Source: an uncultured Lachnospira sp. (GTDB lineage: Bacteria > Bacillota > Clostridia > Lachnospirales > Lachnospiraceae). From it: 37,077 bases of DNA. Below, piece by piece: positions 8,823-16,565 of this stretch. Where the stretch lies: contig CAJUBU010000027.1 in NCBI GenBank assembly GCA_910585095.1, positions 1 through 37,077 on the forward strand, given 5' to 3'. Made by a program: the position numbers and the translations under genes. How positions within the stretch are numbered: position 1 is the first letter of the stretch; each line of letters begins with the position of its first letter. The notes beneath the pieces are model-generated. The model was not told the origin of the DNA, ran no database searches, and was given only the letters and a program-made list of their open reading frames with translations.

Positions 8823-8950
8823 TTATTGCAAAATATTGTAAAAGTAAATTTCTTTATTTAGTTTTTACATCATATCAATCAAATGGCAAAGCATTTGACT
8901 CTTACATCAGTCATCAAATGGACAATCAATCATATCCATACCTTACTTTG

Positions 8951-10966
8951 CTACTTATTATCATACAAATATTGATTGATTTCTATCATTTGGTCGCGCA
9001 GTTTGGCAGCAGTCTCAAAATCAAGCTCTGCAGCAGCTTTGTGCATATTTTTTTCGATTTGTTTTTTAACCTTTTCAAGTTCCTTTACGCTCATTGATTC
9101 ATAGTCTTTTAAAATTCCCTCGCTTGATTCTTCTATTCCCTCTGCCGCTTTAGAAATCGTTATTAAATCCCTCACTGCTTTTTGTATTGTCTGTGGCGTA
9201 ATGTTATATTCTTCATTGTATTGCTGCTGAACGGTTCTTCTTCTCTCCGTCTCCGATATCGCCTTATTCATTGAATCTGTAATTTTATCTGCATACATAA
9301 TAACATGTCCGTCTACATTTCTTGCTGCACGTCCAATAGTCTGAATCAGTGAAGTCTCTGTTCTTAAAAAACCCTCTTTATCGGCATCCAAAATGGCAAC
9401 CAGTGTAATCTCTGGAATATCCAGCCCTTCTCTTAACAAATTAATTCCTATTAGTACATCAAAGGCATCCATTCGCATATCACGTATAATTCTTTGTCGC
9501 TCTAAAGTATCAATATCTGCATGTAAATATTTTACTCGTATACCTAATTCTTTAAGATAATCTGTCAAATCTTCTGCCATATGTTTGGTTAGCGTTGTAA
9601 CCAAAATCTTATTATGTTTGGCAGCTTCTTTATGAATCTCTGACACCAAATCATCAATTTGACCTTCCACTGGTCGTACAACAACTTTAGGGTCTAAAAG
9701 TCCCGTTGGTCTGATAAGCTGCTCTGTGCGCAATAATTCATGTTCTCTCTCATATACAGATGGTGTTGCGGACACAAACAGCATTTGTGATATTTTATTT
9801 TCAAATTCTGTGAAATTCAATGGTCTATTATCTTTGGCAGATGGCAAACGAAAGCCATAATCTACTAAAGTTGTCTTTCGCGATTGGTCTCCCGCATACA
9901 TTCCTCGAATTTGCGGTATTGTTATATGAGACTCGTCTACAATAATCAAGAAATCATCTGGAAAATAATCCATCAGTGTATATGGCGCAACGCCGCTAGG
10001 CAAGCCTGCCAAATGCCTCGAATAATTTTCAATTCCCGAACAAAATCCAGTCTCTTGCATCATCTCAATATCAAAATTGGTACGTTCTTCAATTCGCTGT
10101 GCCTCCAATAATTTATCTTCACTTTTAAAATAAGCAATACGCTCTTTTAATTCTTTTTTAATCTCCTCAATTGCCGCTGTCATCTTTTCTTGGTCTACCA
10201 CATAATGCGAATTAGGAAAAATTGCAATATGTTCTAATTGACTCTTAACTTCACCCGTAAGCGAATCAATTTCTGTAATTCTATCTACCTCATCTCCAAA
10301 AAATTCTACTCGAATTGCCATTCCACTGGAAGCCGCTGGATATATCTCAACCACATCTCCGCGAACGCGAAATGTACCACGCTTAAAATCTTGGTCGCCT
10401 CTCACATACTGAATATCAACCAATTTTCTTAAAACTTCATCTCTATCCTTAATCATTCCAGGTCTTAATGATATCACCATATTTTGATAATCAACGGGCG
10501 CTCCAAGTCCATATATACAAGATACAGAAGCCACAATAATCACATCATTTCTCTCTGAGAGTGCTGCTGTTGCCGAATGGCGCAGTTTATCAATCTCATC
10601 ATTAATGGATGAATCTTTAGCAATATACGTATCACTTTGCGGCACATAGGCTTCTGGCTGATAATAATCATAATAGGACACAAAATACTCCACTGCGTTC
10701 TCTGGGAACATCTCCTTAAACTCTCCATAAAGCTGTGCTGCTAACGTCTTATTGTGGGCAATAACAAGCGTTGGCTTTTGTAACTCTTGAATGACATTCG
10801 CCATTGTAAAAGTCTTACCAGAACCTGTCACTCCTAATAAAGTCTGAAATTGATTGCCTTCTCTAAAACCTTCCACTAATTCGGCGATTGCTTGCGGCTG
10901 GTCGCCTGTGGGGCTATATGGTGCATGAAGCTTAAAAGATTGTGAATATCCTTTTTTCTCTGGCAT
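8951..10966 (-). CDS. uvrB: excinuclease ABC subunit B
   Basis: UvrB (671 residues) is the damage-verifying helicase-like subunit that receives DNA from UvrA and recruits UvrC. The Walker A GVTGSGKTFT is near residue 45. The flexible beta-hairpin region YYDYYQPEAYVP (about 98) is intact. The DEAD-box equivalent DESH is followed by helicase motifs V and VI (GINLLREGLDIPE, QTIGRAARN). The C-terminal UVR motif (ELDFETAAKLRDQM) contacts UvrC. Start ATG 10964-10966 has GAGAGG upstream. It is separated from uvrA by 350 bp and has its own promoter region. Confidence 0.97.
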   Translation of the reverse strand: MPEKKGYSQSFKLHAPYSPTGDQPQAIAELVEGFREGNQFQTLLGVTGSGKTFTMANVIQELQKPTLVIAHNKTLAAQLYGEFKEMFPENAVEYFVSYYDYYQPEAYVPQSDTYIAKDSSINDEIDKLRHSATAALSERNDVIIVASVSCIYGLGAPVDYQNMVISLRPGMIKDRDEVLRKLVDIQYVRGDQDFKRGTFRVRGDVVEIYPAASSGMAIRVEFFGDEVDRITEIDSLTGEVKSQLEHIAIFPNSHYVVDQEKMTAAIEEIKKELKERIAYFKSEDKLLEAQRIEERTNFDIEMMQETGFCSGIENYSRHLAGLPSGVAPYTLMDYFPDDFLIIVDESHITIPQIRGMYAGDQSRKTTLVDYGFRLPSAKDNRPLNFTEFENKISQMLFVSATPSVYEREHELLRTEQLIRPTGLLDPKVVVRPVEGQIDDLVSEIHKEAAKHNKILVTTLTKHMAEDLTDYLKELGIRVKYLHADIDTLERQRIIRDMRMDAFDVLIGINLLREGLDIPEITLVAILDADKEGFLRTETSLIQTIGRAARNVDGHVIMYADKITDSMNKAISETERRRTVQQQYNEEYNITPQTIQKAVRDLITISKAAEGIEESSEGILKDYESMSVKELEKVKKQIEKNMHKAAAELDFETAAKLRDQMIEINQYLYDNK

Positions 10967-11010
10967 ATGGAAACCTCTCTTTCACAAAACTACTATCATT
11001 ATTATTTATC

Positions 11011-11100
11011 ATAAAATTTATATCATTCTCTAATAAATTTATATCATCTATAAATCTATATCATTTATAAATTTATATTATCTATAAATTTATATCATCT
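11011..11100. repeat. 17-bp AT-rich tandem repeat
   Basis: Three nearly perfect 17-bp units of ATAAATTTATATCATCT are preceded by two degenerate units of about 18 and 21 bp. The array lies in the uvrB 5' leader, between the likely promoter (11234-11262) and the start codon. It has low complexity and no visible coding content. Confidence 0.7.
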
Positions 11101-11233
11101 TTTTAAGCCATCTTATAAACAACTCTTTCTGATAATAAAAAGAAACATCATAAATTTATTTTTCTGTGATATTCCAATACTAATTATTACAATATTATAT
11201 AAAATTTAAAACTCTTAAAAATTTTGCTTTTAC

Positions 11234-11291
11234 AGTATAGCACTATATATAAAAAAAGTACAGACAAAATTGAACATTTGTTCTGTACTTT
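11234..11291 (-). promoter_or_regulatory. probable uvrB promoter with LexA/SOS box
   Basis: GAACATTTGTTC (11272-11283) matches the Gram-positive LexA box GAAC-N4-GTTC. Downstream on the minus strand, TGTACT (11257-11262) and TATACT (11234-11239) are spaced by 17 bases. The box is flanked by a 9-bp inverted repeat (AAAGTACAG/CTGTACTTT, 11255-11291) followed on the minus strand by seven T residues, so the same bases could also act as a leftward terminator. SOS control of uvrB is well known in Firmicutes. Confidence 0.6.
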
Positions 11292-11376
11292 CTTAATTTT
11301 ACAAGTTCTAATTTATACTAAAACTTAGTATAATACATTTTTTATACTATTACTATATATTATTATAATCGAATAA

Positions 11377-11436
11377 GGAAATTCCATCTTTCCCTACTCA
11401 CTGTATGTAGCGCATGCTGCAAAGCAGCAAATTTCC
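11377..11436. other. unassigned hairpin
   Basis: GGAAATT (11377-11383) pairs with AATTTCC (11430-11436), with an inner hairpin TGCTGC/GCAGCA (11415-11429). It lies between the structured-RNA terminator and the uvrB promoter. It is not followed by a clear T-tract on either strand, and I cannot assign a function. Confidence 0.35.
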
Positions 11437-11454
11437 TCACGCGCCCTGCGCATA

Positions 11455-11491
11455 AACAAAAATATCCAAAACAGCTATAACCCTGTTTTGG
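11455..11491 (-). terminator. rho-independent terminator of the structured RNA
   Basis: The 9-bp stem CCAAAACAG (11466-11474) / CTGTTTTGG (11483-11491) is followed on the minus strand by ATATTTTTGTTT. The plus-strand side lacks a T-tract, so the direction is leftward. It ends the transcript that starts near 11836. Confidence 0.75.
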
Positions 11492-11546
11492 ACATTTCCT
11501 ATCATAATAACATTCTATAATAAACACACTCTAACATAAACCAAAT

Positions 11547-11622
11547 AATAGACATCTATCTTTTATATCAACATGGCATCGTCTCCTCTGCCTTATTCTG
11601 ATACAAAATTCAGATGTCTATT
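11547..11622 (-). ncRNA. second hairpin module in the same transcript
   Basis: An 11-bp perfect helix (11547-11557 with 11612-11622) encloses a 54-nt loop region. On the minus strand the helix extends with two G-U pairs that would be mismatches on the plus strand, supporting leftward transcription. The loop contains GAGGAG followed by very short ATG frames (MPC, MLI), probably chance. Confidence 0.45.
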
Positions 11623-11637
11623 ACCTTAAGTCCTATA

Positions 11638-11836
11638 TTCGATTTTCTGCAAACAAACATATATTCTGTTCGGACACTTTAGCACGGTGCGGTACTAGTG
11701 CGTTTGCGCCGAAGGCTACTGTCTAAACGCACTAGTACCGACTACCGTGCGAGTGACGCCGAACATTGTGGTGTAATGATTACAATATAACAACCTTGGA
11801 GCTTCCCCAAAGCATTTAGACCAGAAAATCGAACTT
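11638..11836 (-). ncRNA. structured RNA, candidate retron msr-msd in divergent orientation
   Basis: Read leftward from about 11836, a 5' arm TTCGATTTTCTG (11822-11833) pairs perfectly over 12 bp with a 3' arm CAGAAAATCGAA (11638-11649). Between them come a short hairpin (CTTTGG/CCAAGG, 11794-11812), a weak hairpin, then a ~97-nt hairpin (11667-11765). The long hairpin is built from TGTTCGG/CCGAACA, CACT/AGTG, GCACGG/CCGTGC and a 15-bp perfect helix (11691-11705 with 11725-11739). An unpaired U-rich spacer precedes the 3' arm. The order of arm, small hairpin, long hairpin, spacer and arm is that of retron msr-msd RNAs, and a reverse transcriptase operon starts next door. The usual AGC after the first arm is not seen. 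A housekeeping structured RNA (for example of the raiA class) is the main alternative. Confidence 0.6.
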
Positions 11837-11842
11837 GTTTAA

Positions 11843-11870
11843 ATTGTATCATATATTTTACAAATGTCAA
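11843..11870 (-). promoter_or_regulatory. sigma-A promoter of the structured RNA
   Basis: Minus-strand TTGACA (11865-11870) is followed after 16 bases by an extended -10, TGATACAAT (hexamer at 11843-11848). Both hexamers are at or near consensus. The predicted start, about 7 bases downstream, falls just before the 5' pairing arm of the RNA. This is the strongest promoter I see in the window. Confidence 0.8.
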
Positions 11871-11900
11871 CTGTATTTTTAGCAAATTTTAGTAAACTGC

Positions 11901-11929
11901 TTGAAAATATGTTAAAATTATACTATAAT
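11901..11929 (+). promoter_or_regulatory. sigma-A promoter of the retron-like operon
   Basis: TTGAAA (11901-11906) and TATAAT (11924-11929) are spaced by exactly 17 bases, about 48 bp before the first ATG of the operon. It is back-to-back with the leftward promoter at 11843-11870, with 30 bp between the two -35 boxes. The resulting leader is only about 40 nt. Confidence 0.75.
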
Positions 11930-11976
11930 TTAGGTTATAAAAATATTTATTTTTCACACGAATATCCTTATACCTG

Positions 11977-14811
11977 ATGAACGAATCAATAGAAAGGAAA
12001 TCATTTGCAGCTATGAAGAATTTAACATCAGAGGAACAACAACGGCTCTGGAAACTAGACGAACCCCCTATCCGAAAAATATTGCTTTGGGGGCTAGACA
12101 GCCAAAAAAATCCATGTTTGCTTATTTTGTATGGAAAACAAGAAGTTGAGCGGGAACTAAGGTCTTCACCTCGTTCCTATTACGCAGAAGCATATCTGTT
12201 AAAACCTACGGTGACCTATACAAATTATGCAGTTTTTCATGGAACAAACGGACATTTACCTTCTATCCCAAATACATATTACTGGGAAAGCCAAAATCTG
12301 CTCTGTTATACCAGAGGCTATAAAACAGCAGATATATCTTGGGATTATAACAGAAGGACAGGCTGGCAGCAAAATATAACGGTCAATCCCCAATATCTTA
12401 TTAAAGAATTTTATAAAATGGAGCAGACAATTTCTTTTACCTACTATGAAAAAAGAAATTACACCGATTATATTGCCTCTTTAAAAGAACATAACATTCA
12501 ATTCAAGGACATTGAACTGATAGAACAGCCTAGCGATTTATTAGGGTTTGAGGCAAACCATCCTCATATGGGAACAATTATGCCTATGTTTTTCAAAGAA
12601 CGGTTATATACCAGAAGAAAAGTCCTTAGCCAATGGATTAAGATGCAGCCTTCGGTTAAAGACTACGAAAATATCCTAAAGATAGCAAGCGTAGAACTGG
12701 CATGTGGTATTTTTCAAGAACTTACTATACAAAAAAATCCTATATTGTTAGAAACAGCTCAACAGATTGACAAAAGCAATATATTATGGGCAAATGAAGC
12801 ATATCACAGTGGACTTAAGCGTTGTATCAATCAATATATAAGTTTGTTTGACGAGAAGTTACTGGAAAAGCAAAAAGAATTTATTTATAGAACACTGCCT
12901 GAAATGGATTTTCATATTAAGCAATTATCACTAAACGATGCAAAAGATACAAAACTAAAGGGAAAAGAACTTGAAGAATATTTAGACAAGCCAAATGCTT
13001 ACTATAATATTTCATATATTTTTGGCAGCCAGCAGAATCTCTATCTCTATGAAAAAAACACATACACAGACGGAAAAAATGTAAAGAATATTGCATTTAA
13101 AAACACCATACAGACAGCAAAGGCATACGGAATGGCGGATGCTATTGGAAAAATAGCGTACTATTTGGATGCTCCAAGAACAACCTACTATTTTAAAGGA
13201 AGCGGCAAAACAGGCGCATACAATTATTATGTACGTTATCTTAGAAGAACACTTGATGAATACCAAGCAACCGATGAGACAAAATTTATAACGGCTGCCC
13301 GCGAGATGCTGACAAGCTACACAGACCATGATAATTTAGATGCTTACTATAATGTTTCCTACAATTTCTTTTTTGATAGATATTTCAGAGAGGTCATTGC
13401 AAACAATGATGTAGCAGAGCGTTCGATATGGAACCGATATCTTGCAGATGTTCTTTTTATAGCGCAAAATGCAAAGGCTGAACAGGTACATAAATTTTGT
13501 TATACGCTGTTAAAAAAGGCAGATGACCGTCACCAATTTGACTCTTATGATATCAAAGAATTGATTGAACTCTCAAAAATACCATATGAAAAAACGGCTC
13601 AATTATTTGAAAAAATACTGCTGCCACAATTAAATTCTTTACAAGAGTTTGATGCCGACATTATGATTGCCTTAATGAACGTGCCATCCGAAAAACTATG
13701 GAATGCGGCAACAGCATATTTTAAACAGACAAATGGAAAATTCCAGCCAGAACATATTGCTGATTTTCTCTTTTTAGATACGATAGAACGATGGTATAGC
13801 ATATTAGAAGACAATATTCATCATTTTACAATTGAAGAATACATTGCTTTTGTAAAATCAATTGCCCAAAAAAGAGAACTTTTTTTGAATCAACAGATTG
13901 AACTTTCTGAACAAATTACAGACTTACTATTAAAATCTGTTGACAAATTGGAAACCGCAACCATAGAGGAACAACAAGAATTACTGCGCTATTTTACTCC
14001 TCTGGTGCTAAGCCTTAAGAAAATTCCAGACTTCCTTTTTGATATAACAGAAAATATCATATTCTTTATGCCATATGATATATTAAAAGATACGCTTCAA
14101 AGCATCGATTTACAGCATAATCGAATTTCAGAAAGAGAATACAACACCGTAGCCTTACTAAAATCATGCAAAGAGGACACACTTCCTAAAGACAGCTTAA
14201 TCCTATCTATTTTGGAAACGGGTTCTAAAAGGCTTGTAAAGACACTGACAGAAATTATAGACCGACATCAGACGGCACTTGCCCAAAGAACAACGACTAT
14301 GCTGCTGCTTTTTGAATGTAATGTATATCATTTAAACAAAACGGCTCAGTCTGTGTTTGAAGGTTTAGAAATTGAAAAAAGAGAAAAGCTGCATATTATT
14401 TTGCTGGACTCTCCGATAGAAAGGGCTTATCAATACGCTTTAAAAAAGCTTGACGACTGGTATGGAAATAAGCTTCCAACACCATTTATCTCACGTATGA
14501 TGGAACATCCATGTGTTGAAGTAAAAGCTTACCTTTCCCAAAAAATGAAACATGCCTTTTCGGACTTAAAGAAGACAAACCCTGATTTATATATTTATTA
14601 TACAAAAACACTGCTCTATCTTCCAAACAAAGTTTCAAAAAGCAAAGAACGTATATACCATACCATTCCTTTGTTTTTGCAATATTATCCTGAAAAACGA
14701 CAGGAAATCGAACATATACTTCTCGATATTGGAAGCGCAAACAGCAAAATAGATTCTGAAAGGGCGCTTGTGACATTTGCTCAAATTCAGAAGGAGGTAA
14801 GCACTTTATGA
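11977..14811 (+). CDS. large ARM/HEAT-like repeat protein of a type XIII-like retron
   Basis: This 944-residue cytoplasmic protein has no signal peptide or membrane segment. The C-terminal half is built of short amphipathic helix pairs typical of ARM/HEAT solenoids, for example near residues 840-860 (MMEHPCVEVKAYLSQKMKHA). The N-terminal 170 residues are more beta-like and Tyr-rich. No enzyme motif is visible. It overlaps the next gene by 4 bp (ATGA), so the three genes are translationally coupled. An ARM-like protein with a WH-SWIM protein and an RT is the set catalogued as type XIII retrons, so I infer an effector or effector-control role. The first ATG lacks a Shine-Dalgarno; an in-frame ATG at 12013 has AAAGGA about 14 bases upstream, so the start is uncertain by 12 codons. 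Confidence 0.8.
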   Translation: MNESIERKSFAAMKNLTSEEQQRLWKLDEPPIRKILLWGLDSQKNPCLLILYGKQEVERELRSSPRSYYAEAYLLKPTVTYTNYAVFHGTNGHLPSIPNTYYWESQNLLCYTRGYKTADISWDYNRRTGWQQNITVNPQYLIKEFYKMEQTISFTYYEKRNYTDYIASLKEHNIQFKDIELIEQPSDLLGFEANHPHMGTIMPMFFKERLYTRRKVLSQWIKMQPSVKDYENILKIASVELACGIFQELTIQKNPILLETAQQIDKSNILWANEAYHSGLKRCINQYISLFDEKLLEKQKEFIYRTLPEMDFHIKQLSLNDAKDTKLKGKELEEYLDKPNAYYNISYIFGSQQNLYLYEKNTYTDGKNVKNIAFKNTIQTAKAYGMADAIGKIAYYLDAPRTTYYFKGSGKTGAYNYYVRYLRRTLDEYQATDETKFITAAREMLTSYTDHDNLDAYYNVSYNFFFDRYFREVIANNDVAERSIWNRYLADVLFIAQNAKAEQVHKFCYTLLKKADDRHQFDSYDIKELIELSKIPYEKTAQLFEKILLPQLNSLQEFDADIMIALMNVPSEKLWNAATAYFKQTNGKFQPEHIADFLFLDTIERWYSILEDNIHHFTIEEYIAFVKSIAQKRELFLNQQIELSEQITDLLLKSVDKLETATIEEQQELLRYFTPLVLSLKKIPDFLFDITENIIFFMPYDILKDTLQSIDLQHNRISEREYNTVALLKSCKEDTLPKDSLILSILETGSKRLVKTLTEIIDRHQTALAQRTTTMLLLFECNVYHLNKTAQSVFEGLEIEKREKLHIILLDSPIERAYQYALKKLDDWYGNKLPTPFISRMMEHPCVEVKAYLSQKMKHAFSDLKKTNPDLYIYYTKTLLYLPNKVSKSKERIYHTIPLFLQYYPEKRQEIEHILLDIGSANSKIDSERALVTFAQIQKEVSTL

Positions 14812-16565
14812 AAGTAGGTTATACATACGCAAGCCCTTCTCGGTGTATGCAGGTTGACAATCAAACAACATTAGGATTCAGTCCCGACTTATCTCGTGAT
14901 GAAAAGGTTTCTTTCTGCGGAAAATTAAAGCATCCGCTATTGTTTCGTGATGCCATGCTTATGCTTAGAGAAATTGTCATTTCGGACACGAGAAAAAAAT
15001 CAAAAGAAAGAACCGATTATTTTAAATGGCTTGATGAAGAAATTGAACGTCGTGTAAAAGCACACAAAGAGTACATGCCAACGGTAAGAGAAGCTTTAAA
15101 GAAAGAAATGGATTCTTATGATTTAGAGCTTTCTGATAAACAACATGAAATAAACCAGTTATTAAATATAAAAAGGAATTTGCAAAAGCAAATTGACCAA
15201 TACGATGCATGGAAAGATTATTATAAGATTGAACGAGACTTTTGGAAGTTTATAAGGGACAGAGATTACAGTTTATGGTTTGTATTAGACCCTGTTATTA
15301 CTGTACATAATGACCAAGTTTCATTTGAGGCATTCTCCATTGACGAATCCATTTATGGCTGCCTATCGGTATCTATGAATGAATTTGATTTATTGCAGAC
15401 GCCAAAATTAGGAACAACCAACATTGACTTTTCTGCTAAATTAGAAAAGGAAATGCAGCGATTTAGAAGCTATACGGACGTCACACTATCGGTCAATCCA
15501 GAAGGCTTTACGATAGAAAATGATATTGTTCCAGAATATGTGGAAAAGAAAATTGATTTGCCTGAAACTTGGATTAAAGGATTTAATCAGGTATCTTCTG
15601 CAGCAGCATTGTCTGGCATTGAACTAGAGCTTTCTCCTTCTGATATGTATGATATCTGTGCATTTTTAAGAAAACACAAAGAGAAGAAAAGCCCACGTTA
15701 CATGAAATGGATTTTAGAGCCAAACAAAAACGTCCAGATTGTATTTGAACCATTTGGAACCACTCTTACTCTAAATACTATTTATCAGGGCAACCAAAGA
15801 AGAGAAGAAAAAATTTGGGGCAGAAGACGTTGGCTTGTTGTTGAAAAATTAATTCCTTTATCAAAAACATTTTATGTACGTTTTTTAGGATTTGGAATGC
15901 CTCAATTTATTCGTGCTGATATGGGGACGATGCAAATGACAGTCGGCTTCTCTGCATGGTCTGCCAATGACTGGGTAAAAGGAACGGCCTTTAACATTAT
16001 GGCAGGTTTTATAGGCAATGGCTGTTATGCAGACATCTATAAATTACTCAAAGACAAGCGTTGTTTATCTATGCAGGAAATTTCAGACTATTTTCCAAGT
16101 GAAAAAAGCGATTATATAAAAGCGGGTATTGGTATGCTGTTTCGGCGAGGTGAGGGCTATTTTGACATTGTAAATAACAAAGTGCGTTTCCGCCATTTAT
16201 GCAATGCTCCAATTCCAGAAGAGCTTTATGAAATCTCTGATATTGAAACAGATGTACAAAAATACAGCAAACTTACATTTGATAATATGACTGTAAGGTA
16301 CACGCAGCAGCAAGAATTTGTATTTACGACAACGTACAAATATCGCAACGAGTTGGCCTCTACGGAAATTGTCATTGACCAAGATGGTCAAATTACAAAG
16401 CTTGATTGCAGTTGTCAAAAATTTAAAAGAGGCGAGAGAAACCTCTCACAACCTTGCGCACATATTCTTGCGCTCTATGTTGCTTCTTATAAATTATTAA
16501 AGTTAAAAAATTTGGAATATGACAAAGAATATAAAATCAATGATATTATGGAGATGTTACTATAA
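14808..16565 (+). CDS. winged-helix/SWIM zinc-finger protein of a type XIII-like retron
   Basis: In this 585-residue protein the C-terminal SWIM finger has ligands Cys534, Cys536, Cys550 and His552 (CSC...CAH), a zinc fold that binds DNA or protein. A segment with winged-helix character lies at about 406-465 (LLKDKRCLSMQEISDYF followed by a beta hairpin). Residues 65-140 are highly charged and probably coiled-coil. The start ATG overlaps the end of the upstream gene, and an AAGGAGG Shine-Dalgarno lies inside that gene. Its stop overlaps the RT start (TAATG). In the retron setting it may bind the msDNA or the ARM-like protein; that is inference. Confidence 0.85.
   Translation: MKVGYTYASPSRCMQVDNQTTLGFSPDLSRDEKVSFCGKLKHPLLFRDAMLMLREIVISDTRKKSKERTDYFKWLDEEIERRVKAHKEYMPTVREALKKEMDSYDLELSDKQHEINQLLNIKRNLQKQIDQYDAWKDYYKIERDFWKFIRDRDYSLWFVLDPVITVHNDQVSFEAFSIDESIYGCLSVSMNEFDLLQTPKLGTTNIDFSAKLEKEMQRFRSYTDVTLSVNPEGFTIENDIVPEYVEKKIDLPETWIKGFNQVSSAAALSGIELELSPSDMYDICAFLRKHKEKKSPRYMKWILEPNKNVQIVFEPFGTTLTLNTIYQGNQRREEKIWGRRRWLVVEKLIPLSKTFYVRFLGFGMPQFIRADMGTMQMTVGFSAWSANDWVKGTAFNIMAGFIGNGCYADIYKLLKDKRCLSMQEISDYFPSEKSDYIKAGIGMLFRRGEGYFDIVNNKVRFRHLCNAPIPEELYEISDIETDVQKYSKLTFDNMTVRYTQQQEFVFTTTYKYRNELASTEIVIDQDGQITKLDCSCQKFKRGERNLSQPCAHILALYVASYKLLKLKNLEYDKEYKINDIMEMLL

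Noticed and set aside
8880..8945. Terminator hairpin downstream of uvrB
   Set aside because: The CAAATG-type repeats here are mostly direct repeats; the only inverted pairing is short with a bulge and no T-tract follows.
11011..11100. CRISPR array
   Set aside because: Units are 17-bp contiguous AT-rich repeats with no spacers, and no cas genes are present in the window.
11638..11836. The structured region read as a plus-strand retron ncRNA cotranscribed with the RT operon
   Set aside because: The plus strand gives the long hairpin before the small ones, turns the G-U pairs into mismatches, lacks a good upstream promoter, and the operon has its own promoter downstream of this region.
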